Both the position numbers and the translations under genes were made by a program. DNA of 64,000 nt, taken from contig JBFWMF010000021.1 of NCBI GenBank assembly GCA_050251735.1, forward strand, positions 1 through 64,000, given 5' to 3'. Of this stretch, positions 8,353-16,994 are shown piece by piece. Under the pieces are notes generated by a model. It ran no database searches. It was not told where the DNA came from and worked only from the letters and a program-made list of their open reading frames with translations. The stretch is from Desulfitobacterium sp050251735. Lineage in GTDB: Bacteria > Bacillota > Desulfitobacteriia > Desulfitobacteriales > Desulfitobacteriaceae. How positions within the stretch are numbered: the stretch's first letter is position 1; each line of letters begins with the position of its first letter.

Positions 8353-9233
8353 TCAACCACACAAAAACTCTTTCCATTTCGATACATCTCTTTGGCCCTG
8401 CGCGTACCCCAAGCGATAACTTTCAGACAGCTTGCTAAAATTGATCTCGCGGCTCGATACCGGCATCTCCTCAGGATAGACAAGAAAGGCTATACCTTCT
8501 CTTTCTAACTGCTCTAGTTCCTCAAGGGTTTGATTGTAGATGATATGACGCTTAAGCATGGCTTCAACGACATTGGGGTACTTGCGGTAATAAGCCTTGA
8601 TAAAGCCTCTAAATTGGGCAGGGCTTTTCCTGTAGCCTTTTTTACGCGTAAGGACCACAAAGAACTTCTTCAGCCCATCCTTCTTGGCGATATCGAGAGC
8701 AATTCCACCACCCAGACCGCCGTCAACATAATAATGCCCGTCATAATAGGTTGGGGGCATGAAGATCGGCATAGAGGACGAGGAACGGACGATTTTCACC
8801 AAGTCGTTAACATCATGAATATCTTCTTTTGTATAATATTTTAATTCACCGCGGTCCCTTTCAAAGACTCCAATACGCAATTGGCTGGATTTCCCATAAA
8901 TGCAGAAAAATCTAAGGGTAGAAGAGCCTCGGAGTAGTGAGTCTCTTCATAGATGTACTGTGATCGGAAAAATCCCTCCCCTTGAAAAAAGGACCTCCAT
9001 CCCCCAAACTTGGGGTCCAAAACCAGATCCACAAAAGAACGCTTTGCCCGCTCTGTATCTCTCGACAAGTAATTCACACAGTGGCTGGAGCCTGCAGAAA
9101 TACCCGCCACATAATCAAAGAATAATTCGTTTTCGAGTAGCGTATTAAGAAAACCCGCTGTATAGCTAGCCCTCATACCACCGCCTTCAAAAATTAGAGC
9201 TGTGTCTTTTATATTATTTGTAATTTCCGTCAT
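8353..9233 (-). pseudogene. patatin-like phospholipase, frameshifted
   Basis: Reading from ATG 9233 (AAAGGTG upstream), the N-terminal half has the patatin oxyanion loop (FEGGGMRASY) and the nucleophile elbow G-I-S-A-G. The frame then fails near 8885 and stops at 8841. The next frame, from about 8880, continues exactly where homology expects (RIGVFERDRGELKYY) and contains the catalytic Asp in VDGGLGGG. A single-base loss around 8882-8890 explains this. The repaired protein would be about 290 residues, normal for the bacterial RssA/YjjU-like group. Either a recent mutation or a sequence error. Confidence 0.85.
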
Positions 9234-9313
9234 CTTGTTCACACCTTTATCTTGGCCGATTAGGATTCAATTTTAGTGAATCAGCCATTCTAACCACCTC
9301 GGTCCTTTTCACT

Positions 9314-9712
9314 TTATTCACTCAATCTTTTTCTAATCCCCTCGATGAGTTCGCTAAGAGCAAGAACATATTTTACTTTTATATCTGAGCAGATTCTGAC
9401 GGCGATTTTTTCATTGTAAAGATGAGCCCTTGAGTTTCTATCTTCAAGCATAGACAGCCACAATTCTTCATCTGTTATAATTTCTGAAGCAAATGCCTCT
9501 CGTAGGATTCTTTTAGGGGAGTTTAAACCGAGTAAACCCTCATCTTCAAACACTTCTTTTAAAGTCTTCCACGCCAATTCAAAAGTGAATTCAAAACGCT
9601 GAATTAAACCATCTCTCATCAAGTCATTGGCTTCGTCGTATAGAGCGATCCCCTCAGCGAGCTTTGCGTGGGCCCTTTCGAAATTATCCAGCTTAGTGAA
9701 CGGTTCGCTCAT
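9314..9712 (-). CDS. hepT: HEPN toxin of a HepT/MntA pair
   Basis: 132 residues from ATG 9712. An upstream frame extension to 9724 is possible. The protein belongs to the nucleotidyltransferase substrate-binding (HI0074) branch of HEPN proteins. It carries the RX4HXY motif as RNSRAHLY near residue 95, which in type VII toxin-antitoxin systems is the RNase motif and the tyrosine site of AMP addition. The start overlaps the end of the upstream MNT gene, the usual antitoxin-first order for this pair. RNA cleavage and its silencing by the partner are inferred from the family. Confidence 0.82.
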   Translation of the reverse strand: MSEPFTKLDNFERAHAKLAEGIALYDEANDLMRDGLIQRFEFTFELAWKTLKEVFEDEGLLGLNSPKRILREAFASEIITDEELWLSMLEDRNSRAHLYNEKIAVRICSDIKVKYVLALSELIEGIRKRLSE

Positions 9713-9992
9713 AGAGAGTAACACCTTCTCTCTTGATATTTTCCAGCAAGCACAAGTCTATAGTTTCATCAGGAAATAGGATATCTATCTTTAGTAGGGT
9801 ATTCAAATCATCAAGATCGCTTGCAAGGCTTCCTCGCTTATCAAATTCAGGCATAGGAAAAACAGCCAGATCAACATCACTTGTCGGTTTATGATTTCCC
9901 CTTGCACGGGATCCAAAAAGTACGATTCTTTCGATTGCATACTTTTGACCGATGCTTTGGATTCTCTCTACTAATCTTTTTTCTAAGCTCAC
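9693..9992 (-). CDS. mntA: MntA-type minimal nucleotidyltransferase antitoxin
   Basis: About 99 residues from GTG 9992, chosen for the AGGAGGG six bases upstream; the longer frame to 10016 would run through the ribosome site. The nucleotidyltransferase signature is intact: GSRARG, then SDVDLAVF, with a third acidic position in KIDILFPDE. In known pairs the MNT protein transfers AMP to the HEPN tyrosine and neutralises it. It is followed with overlap by the HEPN gene. Confidence 0.82.
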   Translation of the reverse strand: MSLEKRLVERIQSIGQKYAIERIVLFGSRARGNHKPTSDVDLAVFPMPEFDKRGSLASDLDDLNTLLKIDILFPDETIDLCLLENIKREGVTLYERTVH

Positions 9993-10068
9993 AGTTCTCC
10001 CTCCTGTTCCTACCATATTATAACATATATTAGAAACCTAAGGAATGCTAGACATTGGGCATTTCCTT

Positions 10069-11040
10069 TTATCTACGCGTCATATCAAAAATTTGCTGAA
10101 CGTCCTTGTCTCCACGCCCTGATACGTTGATGATTAAAATCTTTTCGGGACTCAGGGTTGGGGCGATTTTAGCTGCATAGGCAACTGCATGGGCGCTTTC
10201 TAAAGCCGGAATAATTCCTTCTGTTCGAGAAAGAAGATAAAAGGCGTCCAGGGCCTCTTGGTCGGTAACAGAAACATACTCCCCTCGTCCCGAATCTTTG
10301 AGGTAGCTATGCTCAGGGCCAACGCCGGCATAATCTAATCCAGCGGAGATGGAATGAGTGGGCAGGGGGTTTCCAGCTTCATCCTGCATCATATAGCAAC
10401 GAAAACCGTGAATAACCCCAGGTTCGCCTGCAGCAAGGGGGGCAGCATGTTTACCTGTTTCCAAGCCTAAGCCTGCAGGTTCTACGCCGATGAGACGAAC
10501 GGAGGAATCCTCCATAAAATTCGCAAAAGCACCAATGGCGTTGCTCCCGCCGCCCACACAGGCGAGTACCGCATCGGGGAGACGGCCTTCTGCTTCTAAA
10601 ATCTGTTCCCGGGCTTCTTTACTGATAATAGATTGAAAATGCTTGACAATGGTAGGGTAAGGATGTGGTCCCACTGCAGACCCCAGAAGATAAAAGGTAT
10701 CTTCATAGTTTTGGGCTAAATCTTCCAGCGCTTCGTCAATGGCCTCTTTCATACTTCCTTCACCATGGTTCACGGCGACAACCTTGGCACCGAGAATCTC
10801 CATACGAAAAACATTAAGGGCTTGCCGACGGGTATCGTGCTCACCCATATAAATAACACAATCAAGACCGAATAAGGCACAGGCTGTAGCTGTTGCTACT
10901 CCGTGCTGTCCAGCACCTGTTTCAGCAATAATCCGTGTTTTGCCCATGGATTTGGCAATCAAGGCCTGACCGATAGCATTGTTGATTTTGTGAGCACCGG
11001 TATGATTGAGCTCTTCACGTTTAAGATAGATTTTTTCGGA
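10069..11040 (-). pseudogene. trpB: tryptophan synthase beta chain, N-terminal end missing
   Basis: The frame matches TrpB from about its residue 78 to the C-terminus. It includes the PLP lysine motif (NHTGAHKINNA), ETGAGQHG, GGGSNAIG for the PLP phosphate and SGRGDKD near the end. Upstream it breaks at about 11040, inside the last codons of the DUF3592-type gene, and the first 75-80 residues and a start are absent. ATG 10962 would omit the PLP lysine, so a functional enzyme is unlikely. No other trp gene is nearby. The two genes appear joined by a deletion. Confidence 0.8.
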
Positions 11041-11437
11041 CCATTAAGAAGACCAAAGCTCCTCCGGTTAAAATCAGAGCAAACGGGCCGGTTCTCAGTC
11101 CTGTATCCTTATCCATAGCATTTATATAGGGAAAACCGGGGAAATACCGTATCTGTACGGTTGATGTACCATCAGCTTTTATAAAAACTGCATCACCGAT
11201 CTTCTTTGTAAATCCGTTGATTTCTCTTCCGTCAGGCAAGGTAAAGGTATAGCTGATATTGTAAGTATAGCGTCCTGGCTTAACGTCTGTCCGCTCGCCG
11301 CCCTCGCGCCGAATATCCGTGACGACTGCAGTGGTCTGTTCACCGGAGATGCCCAGCGCAAGGCTCCCACTCCCCCATAGAATAAAGGCTACTCCAAGCA
11401 ACGAGAGGACTATCTGCGAAAAAAAACCTTTCTTCAT
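11021..11437 (-). CDS. DUF3592-like membrane protein
   Basis: 138 residues: an N-terminal membrane segment (about 7-30), an extracytoplasmic beta-rich region (VVTDIRREGG, YNISYTFTLPDGREINGFT, VQIRYFPGFP) and a second membrane segment near the C-terminus. This is the architecture of DUF3592 proteins, whose function is unknown. The start overlaps the previous gene by four bases. It is the last member of a four-gene cassette (13527 down to 11021). Its C-terminal codons touch the truncated trpB, so the natural end may have been altered. Confidence 0.7.
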   Translation of the reverse strand: MKKGFFSQIVLSLLGVAFILWGSGSLALGISGEQTTAVVTDIRREGGERTDVKPGRYTYNISYTFTLPDGREINGFTKKIGDAVFIKADGTSTVQIRYFPGFPYINAMDKDTGLRTGPFALILTGGALVFLMVRKNLS

Positions 11438-11997
11438 TCGACCTCCACCTCATTATGTTGCTGTGTTTTCCAGAGTACAAACTGCTCAACCTGCAGATAA
11501 TTATCCCGTGTGCAAAATAGTGCGATTTGCTCCATCCTCCCGCTCCAGAGAATAATGACCTGGCGACGTGGATCACGTTTTACTTTGGAGATACGCTGCC
11601 ATTGCAGAAAGACCTCCTGCCTTGACTGAGCCAGCATGCCAGCTCCAGCCACGCTTGGTTTTCCGGAAAGCAGGCCTAGCACAATGGTTAACGTATTAAT
11701 CCTTCGGTTAATCCTTTGTTGTTTTGCCTGGGTGCGGCACAGCACACCATTCTCATCAAGTACAAATTCTGCTTCATATCGCCCTCGGTATATAAGCATG
11801 ATGAAAATCCAGGTAAAAAACAGCAGCGCTGCAATCAAGCCGAGAGCATATAGAGTGTAGATGCTTTTCCCGGAGGTCAGTCCAATGATCAATGCTACAA
11901 GGCCAAAGGGGATTCCTATTGCAAGGCCCAATTGCTTTACTATGAGACTATGTTTAAAGATTGGTACGCTGCTTTGCCAGCTTATGCTATGTGGCAT
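11434..11997 (-). CDS. two-segment membrane protein of unknown function
   Basis: 187 residues with GGGGGAT upstream of ATG 11997. Two hydrophobic segments near residues 23-45 and 47-72 are followed by a basic cytoplasmic domain with a PH-like/YcxB-like feel: RGRYEAEFVLDENGVLCRT, then WQRISKVKRDPRRQVIILWS. No catalytic motif. Overlaps the DUF3592-like gene by four bases, so the two are translationally coupled. Confidence 0.65.
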   Translation of the reverse strand: MPHSISWQSSVPIFKHSLIVKQLGLAIGIPFGLVALIIGLTSGKSIYTLYALGLIAALLFFTWIFIMLIYRGRYEAEFVLDENGVLCRTQAKQQRINRRINTLTIVLGLLSGKPSVAGAGMLAQSRQEVFLQWQRISKVKRDPRRQVIILWSGRMEQIALFCTRDNYLQVEQFVLWKTQQHNEVEVE

Positions 11998-12027
11998 ATC
12001 GAAATCCCCCAGTTCTTCATCGCTTCA

Positions 12028-12814
12028 TTACTGCATTTTCCATTCATAAATATAGTTCGTGCCAATATGTCCGCTTGGGCCACCTGTCCATAGCTCAATC
12101 TTATCTCCCTCTGAGCTGCCAGTTGGTACTTCAGCAGTGATTGTATCGCTGACAGAAAGGATATTCTTATTGCTGTATTTAAGGGAGCAATAGATCTCAA
12201 AGAAGCTCTTGCCATTTTTGTTGACAAATCGTGTATTGTCCAGATCGGCTCGACAGCTTCCGTTTCCATCAAAATAGGAGACGTTCTGTTGGGTGGGGGA
12301 TTACCTTATCCGGCGCGGCTGACTGAGACGAGCCCCCTTCAAACAGCTTCAGCTCAGTGGGTGCTCCCGCCATAAGGAATCCCAACACCGTAAAGGTGAT
12401 TTTCCCCGCGGTATACCCGATTCCTGTTTTTAAGGCATTGGCATAGCAGGGAAATATCGCCTTCTGGTCACCGTTATAAACGTTGTACATCCCATAGGAA
12501 ACCTGGGCAATAGAGCAAAGCAGGCCTAGATCACCCAGCCGCTCGTTGATGTCGCCTAACAGGGATGAGCTTGCCGCACCGCCTGAGCCCAGTGCACCGG
12601 AAATATGTGCCGCTGTCTCTAGGCCCGCTCCACTAATAGCCAGCGACAAATCAAGAACTGACAGCCCCGCCTCTACCGCACTGCTGCCGGGATTCCCTCC
12701 GTTTTGAACACTATTGGTAATCACGGCATCGGCATTTAGCCCCTTCATTTTAGTTTTCGCAAAAGCCGGTATTGCATAGGCGGCGTAAGCCTTCCGCGTG
12801 TTCTCATTAGTCAC
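12028..12814 (-). pseudogene. Gly/Ala-rich protein of unknown function, split by a frameshift at a C run
   Basis: The first frame (12814-12269) encodes 181 residues: a small-residue-rich, amphipathic or hydrophobic chain without a signal peptide. It ends right after a run of five C on the coding strand (five G at 12295-12299). Removing one C continues the frame to TAA at 12028-12030, through a soluble, Cys-containing region (YFDGNGSCRADLDNTRFV, then a WTGGPSGHIGTNYIYEW end). This repaired product of about 261 residues fits the gap to the next gene. The slip is a classic homopolymer indel: phase variation, mutation or sequence error. No recognised family. Confidence 0.65.
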
Positions 12815-12837
12815 CTCAAAACATCCATAAATATTGA

Positions 12838-13527
12838 TTATTTAAGTAGTGGGCATTGGCATCGAAAGCAACGGTCATCACGTATGTCGCACAATGTGCC
12901 GCAAGCGTTGCAAAGAATGATGCTGTCCTTGGATTTGTCGTACTTCTCATAGGAATTTAACCTCGCGTGATGCCGCACCCGATCACCGATTTGATAATAG
13001 TTGAAAACAGTATCGTCGTCCTCGGCAGTCATCCGGTGAATCTTACCCTCTTCATCCTCGCGAACTATGACCGCATATTCGGTGTAGTAATGAATGAAAT
13101 AATCGTTGTCGCCGCTACCGGTGCTTTGTTGGCGACTTTTCTTCTTGATTGTTTTATCCACAACTGCACCATCCCAGGTTTTGCTTCTTTCTCTGCCAAC
13201 AATTTGGAGCAGTGCGACGAGCAAAAACATACCACCGATACCAAGTCCAATATATAGCGCCTGGGGATTTTCCATTTCCGAGTTGGTTTCACCGTAGATA
13301 AAAAAACCTACTGCGGCGGCGATAGCTAGAATTGTGGCAAAGATGGCTGACCAGCGGTTATTGTTTTTGGCATATTGAGCAAATGCCGGATCGTTGATTC
13401 GGCCGGAATAGCCAATTTGTCCGGCGCCCGCTTCTGCACCTTGTTCCGCTCCGAAGGCCTCCTGCCCGCAAGCGGCGCAGAAATTGGTACTCTCCGGCAA
13501 ACCCTTTCCGCAATAGTTGCAATACAT
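12838..13527 (-). CDS. double zinc-ribbon membrane protein
   Basis: 229 residues. An N-terminal zinc ribbon (C3-x2-C6 and a later C-x2-C in FCAACG) is followed by an acidic linker. Two membrane segments lie around 60-78 and 90-108, then a soluble domain, then a second C-terminal ribbon (CNACGTLC, CFRCQCP). Zinc-ribbon plus transmembrane proteins are common in Firmicutes and mostly uncharacterised. It is the first gene of a cassette with the next three genes on the same strand (gaps of 23 and 30 bases, then an overlap). Confidence 0.75.
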   Translation of the reverse strand: MYCNYCGKGLPESTNFCAACGQEAFGAEQGAEAGAGQIGYSGRINDPAFAQYAKNNNRWSAIFATILAIAAAVGFFIYGETNSEMENPQALYIGLGIGGMFLLVALLQIVGRERSKTWDGAVVDKTIKKKSRQQSTGSGDNDYFIHYYTEYAVIVREDEEGKIHRMTAEDDDTVFNYYQIGDRVRHHARLNSYEKYDKSKDSIILCNACGTLCDIRDDRCFRCQCPLLK

Positions 13528-13617
13528 TCACCTATCCTCCTCTCCCTAAGCAAGCATTTTCTTTATTTTACTAAAGATAGGTCTGTTCTCGCCTCACCGG
13601 ATCGGGTGATTTTGCGC

Positions 13618-13650
13618 AAAAGCCCCTCACCCTTTCGGGTGAGGGGCTTT
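13618..13650 (-). terminator. strong hairpin between two reverse-strand operons
   Basis: AAAGCCCCTCACC pairs with GGTGAGGGGCTTT around CTTTCG. It sits 16 bases past the stop of the MFS-LuxR gene and isolates it from the zinc-ribbon cassette. Confidence 0.8.
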
Positions 13651-13665
13651 GAAACCCGCTATTCA

Positions 13666-15114
13666 TCAGCGCTTTGTCGTTTCTGATGACTGTATGTCCA
13701 GAAGAAGATTCATGAGTTCGCTTCGACTCTGGACTCCGGCTTTGGAGTATATATTTTTCACATGGGTTTTAACCGTATTTTCGCTCACATTCAGCTCCCC
13801 GGCAATCATTCGATACGTCTTTCCCTTGAGCAGCAATGCAGCTATTTCTCCTTCACGTTCCGTGAGCTTCTCCGCCACAGTAAGGTGAACCATCTGTCGG
13901 GTTTGTTCCTGGGTCGGTATCTCAGAAAAGGTAGTCAAATAGATATGACTTCTAAGCAGGGTGGTCAGACGTCTATGCAAGGGAGGAAGCATGACCAGAG
14001 TGAAGCACACAACACCCAGTGCGAGGAGGGTGGGATTCTGATTTGGTCCGTTTACGGATGTTATCGCGTTGCCAATTAAGCCTCCTAGTATGACTCCCAA
14101 AACATTCGCAGAAAGTCCGATGCCCATGATCTTAGCAGGATTTTTGTATAAGTCCAGCATTTCGCCGAGAATGCTCCACCAAAACAGGTCATATATGCCG
14201 CAGGCTCCCAGCATCAGGGTATTTACGACAAGGTAACTCACCCATGAGCGATCAAGTACCAGAAAAGCAATAAAGGAAAAGCCAATCATGGCGATAGCAA
14301 CATAAAGGATATATACACGGTTTGTGGTTCGAGGCAGGTTCCTCATAACAAATAGGGCGACTATATAGGGGATAGCCCAGTACCAACTTGTCAGCCACTC
14401 GAGATGCGCAAAAGCGGGTCCCTGAACTTGATACATCAGACCAGAATTGATGGTAATAACTACAACAAACAGGCATAGAAAGACGAGAGGTCCTACTTTA
14501 CCAACACAACTCTCTCTTTGCTCAAAAGACAGGGGACCCTCCGATTCTTCCTCTTTTGGAAGCCTGAGAGCGAACAGGAAAGCCATGCCTAATATCAGCA
14601 TAGAAAAACCAAGCCCAGCGTAAGGGGAGATATGGATAGCTGCCATATTGAGCAGAATCATTAGAATATTGGAGTAGATCAGTCCGTCCGCCATGGTCTT
14701 GATGCGTTCGTTTTTAGGTGTAAAGCTTTTAACATAATAGCCCCATGCCGCTACGCAGCATCCGACCAGAAACGCAGCTGCAAGCAGAACTGCTGTCCAC
14801 AAAAATGAGGGTGGGAAGAAAAACACGCTGGAAGCTACGACACAAAAAATAATCGAAAAAAGCATGATCTTTTTGGCTGTCCCCATGGTTCGGACAAAGG
14901 TCCCGGATAAAAGCAACCCAGCAAAATGAGCTGCCATGGTACCGAAAACAAAAGAATGGGCGGATGTGTTATGATAATCCGCTAGGGCATAGAGCATCCT
15001 GCCTTCAAAGGGAAAAGCCAACAGCCAGGAAAAGAACAGGGAAAAGACGATAATGGACAATCTGCGGTTATCAATTACCATTGGTTTGTACTTATCTATT
15101 CTGCTTTCCATCAC
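13666..15114 (-). CDS. membrane-bound LuxR regulator with MFS-like sensor domain
   Basis: 482 residues. Residues about 18-400 form some twelve hydrophobic helices resembling a major facilitator superfamily fold. The C-terminal 65 residues are a LuxR helix-turn-helix (LTEREGEIAALLLKGKTY, then NVSENTVKTHVKNIY). The combination implies a membrane sensor that binds a small molecule and activates transcription directly. Such proteins are frequent in anaerobes rich in molybdoenzymes. The gene has its own terminator. Its promoter region holds the 45-base element also found upstream of the small gene at 108-323. The ligand is unknown. Confidence 0.85.
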   Translation of the reverse strand: MMESRIDKYKPMVIDNRRLSIIVFSLFFSWLLAFPFEGRMLYALADYHNTSAHSFVFGTMAAHFAGLLLSGTFVRTMGTAKKIMLFSIIFCVVASSVFFFPPSFLWTAVLLAAAFLVGCCVAAWGYYVKSFTPKNERIKTMADGLIYSNILMILLNMAAIHISPYAGLGFSMLILGMAFLFALRLPKEEESEGPLSFEQRESCVGKVGPLVFLCLFVVVITINSGLMYQVQGPAFAHLEWLTSWYWAIPYIVALFVMRNLPRTTNRVYILYVAIAMIGFSFIAFLVLDRSWVSYLVVNTLMLGACGIYDLFWWSILGEMLDLYKNPAKIMGIGLSANVLGVILGGLIGNAITSVNGPNQNPTLLALGVVCFTLVMLPPLHRRLTTLLRSHIYLTTFSEIPTQEQTRQMVHLTVAEKLTEREGEIAALLLKGKTYRMIAGELNVSENTVKTHVKNIYSKAGVQSRSELMNLLLDIQSSETTKR

Positions 15115-15154
15115 GTCCTCATCCCCTTTTACATACTATTTACACCTTGCCCTT

Positions 15155-15199
15155 CATTTAGCAATTTCCATTATAGTACAAATTGCTGAACTACTCCAT
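15155..15199 (-). promoter_or_regulatory. promoter/operator element, copy 2 of 2
   Basis: Perfect inverted arms AGCAATTT (15160-15167) and AAATTGCT (15180-15187) frame a reverse-strand TATAAT (15175-15170). It lies about 55 bases upstream of the MFS-LuxR start codon and is 40/45 identical to 430-474. Autoregulation by the LuxR protein is a reasonable inference. Confidence 0.55.
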
Positions 15200-15200
15200 A

Positions 15201-15242
15201 AAAAAAATGGCATAGCCGCAAATCACGACTATGTCATTTTTT
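15201..15242 (-). terminator. terminator after the CWB2/carboxypeptidase gene
   Basis: AATGGCATAG pairs with CTATGTCATT around CCGCAAATCACGA, with A and T tracts on both sides, so it could work in both directions. Confidence 0.75.
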
Positions 15243-15293
15243 CAGATATAATATATCCCTATTTGACTGGTCCTCATGTCTAATTCAAAGTGT

Positions 15294-16814
15294 CTATTTT
15301 CCCAAATAAGAAAAATGCATGTAATCCTTCGAGGATTTCCAAGCATTGCCACCCCAGGCAAAGCCGTACTTCTTAAAGGCGGTGACCACATCGCCATTCT
15401 CGGTTATGGAATAGGGGCTTTTATTGGGATCCCAAAAAGAGCCTGCTACGACACTACCGCTGCTGTCGACCATATAGTTCTCATTGGGATTAATATCGAT
15501 GGCCAGTCCATAATTATGCTCGGAAGTACCTCCCCGCCATGAATAGCCTTGAACAACGTGGATCGGATATTTCTCTTCTCCAGCAAATATTTCCTCAAAT
15601 ACTGACTTAACCCTCTCGGCTATGGCCTTATTCACCTTTACGGTTGCCTTGGCGGCATATTTTTCTCCCTTGGAGTTGAGCTTCCAGACATCCATGGAGA
15701 CATTGACCATGTTGGCTTCTGCTTCTGCGGCAGTTTTGTATACTGTTCCGGCTGAGGTGCCGAAGACTAGCGCAACCTTTGCTTCATTGGTTCCCAGATC
15801 CGAAAGGGGATCCAGTGACCTTGTATTCCCACCACGAGACCCTCTGCTGCCGGCTGTCTCGTTGAGGATCGTTCCTCTAACTACCCCTTCTCCGCCCAAG
15901 ATCGTCAAATCTTTTTCCGTGAGCTTGCCTATGAGATAATCGCGGGTGGTTTTCGGTAAAACGTCAGTGACCAAGACAATCGGAGCATTTAACTTCGCTG
16001 CATAGGCTGAGCCGGCTATGGCATCAGCATAATTATTTCCGGTGGCTAAAAATACCTGATCCCCCTGAAGGTCAGCTTGGAAGCGGTTGATGATATTAAT
16101 ATTGCGGTCATATTTCGATACTCCCGTTATGCGCTCAGTGTTCGGAAATTGCAGTGCCACAGCGTCACTGATAATCTCCGAGCTTCCCACCACATAGGTT
16201 TTAGTTATGTCGTTTGCCACAAGATAGCTTTGGGTAGCACTGGGCATGCGTTTACTTGGTACCAAGATAATCGGCATATTTTTGTAGGCAGCGATAGCGG
16301 AAATCGACAGTGCATCGGCAAAATCCTCCCCCGTAGCAATAACTACTTCGGAAGCATTACCCACTTCCTTAGCTACAGCAATAGCAGTCTCATAACGATC
16401 TTGTCCTGCTAAGCGGCTTGAATCTATCCCCATAGTATGTAAGTTGGTTTGAAGCTGCTCTGCTAAAACACCTGTACCGCCCACGAGGATAGCCCTCTTA
16501 ACTCCTAGATGGCTTAAGGTCAGCTTTGTATCTTCCGGCAAATTGTCTTTTCTTGATAGTAAAATCGGTGCATCGTGGAGTTTGGCTAGAGAGGTAGCAA
16601 CTAAAGCATCCGGGTAATTCTCTCCGCTGACCAAAATTGCCACATCAGATTGTGTCCAACCCTTCTGAGCGATAGTCGCTGCCGTTGCGTAGCGGTCTTC
16701 ACCTGCTATACGATGTTCATTCCCAATGATATAGGCGAAACTAGGGGTAGCCGTTGACAAAATAAAGGTTGCTGTTAAAAAGAAGCCAACTAGATTTTTT
16801 TTCAATTTTTGCAC
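15294..16814 (-). CDS. cell-wall-binding (CWB2) DD-carboxypeptidase, M15/VanY type
   Basis: 506 residues from GTG 16814 with AGGGAAGGGG upstream. A signal peptide (residues 1-27, ending TPSFAYI) precedes three CWB2 repeats at about 32-115, 125-210 and 220-310. Each has the R-x-x-G-x-D/S-R/K-Y pattern (RIAGEDRYATAATIA; RLAGQDRYETAIAVA; RITGVSKYDRN). After a Ser/Arg/Gly linker comes a peptidase M15 domain (about 340-506) with the zinc ligands visible in SEHNYGLAIDI and MHFSY. It should be exported, bound non-covalently to wall polymer, and trim the D-Ala end of peptidoglycan stem peptides. Confidence 0.9.
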   Translation of the reverse strand: MQKLKKNLVGFFLTATFILSTATPSFAYIIGNEHRIAGEDRYATAATIAQKGWTQSDVAILVSGENYPDALVATSLAKLHDAPILLSRKDNLPEDTKLTLSHLGVKRAILVGGTGVLAEQLQTNLHTMGIDSSRLAGQDRYETAIAVAKEVGNASEVVIATGEDFADALSISAIAAYKNMPIILVPSKRMPSATQSYLVANDITKTYVVGSSEIISDAVALQFPNTERITGVSKYDRNINIINRFQADLQGDQVFLATGNNYADAIAGSAYAAKLNAPIVLVTDVLPKTTRDYLIGKLTEKDLTILGGEGVVRGTILNETAGSRGSRGGNTRSLDPLSDLGTNEAKVALVFGTSAGTVYKTAAEAEANMVNVSMDVWKLNSKGEKYAAKATVKVNKAIAERVKSVFEEIFAGEEKYPIHVVQGYSWRGGTSEHNYGLAIDINPNENYMVDSSGSVVAGSFWDPNKSPYSITENGDVVTAFKKYGFAWGGNAWKSSKDYMHFSYLGK

Positions 16815-16994
16815 CGATTAGTCCCCTTCCCTGTGATGTCGTATAGTACACTATGTAAATACGTTTATTTCCTCAAAATAAGGGGGGTTGTCCATTACTA
16901 ATAGTATATATTTGTACAAGCAATGTTTCTAGTGGCAACATTTTCCAGGGCAATGAGGGCAGAGGTTGATACGTCATAATGGTAGTGGAGTTAT

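Noticed and set aside
11982..12272. 96-codon reverse frame
   Set aside because: Out of phase with the coding signal here; the adjacent frame (after correcting the G run at 12295) gives the sensible continuation of the cassette gene.
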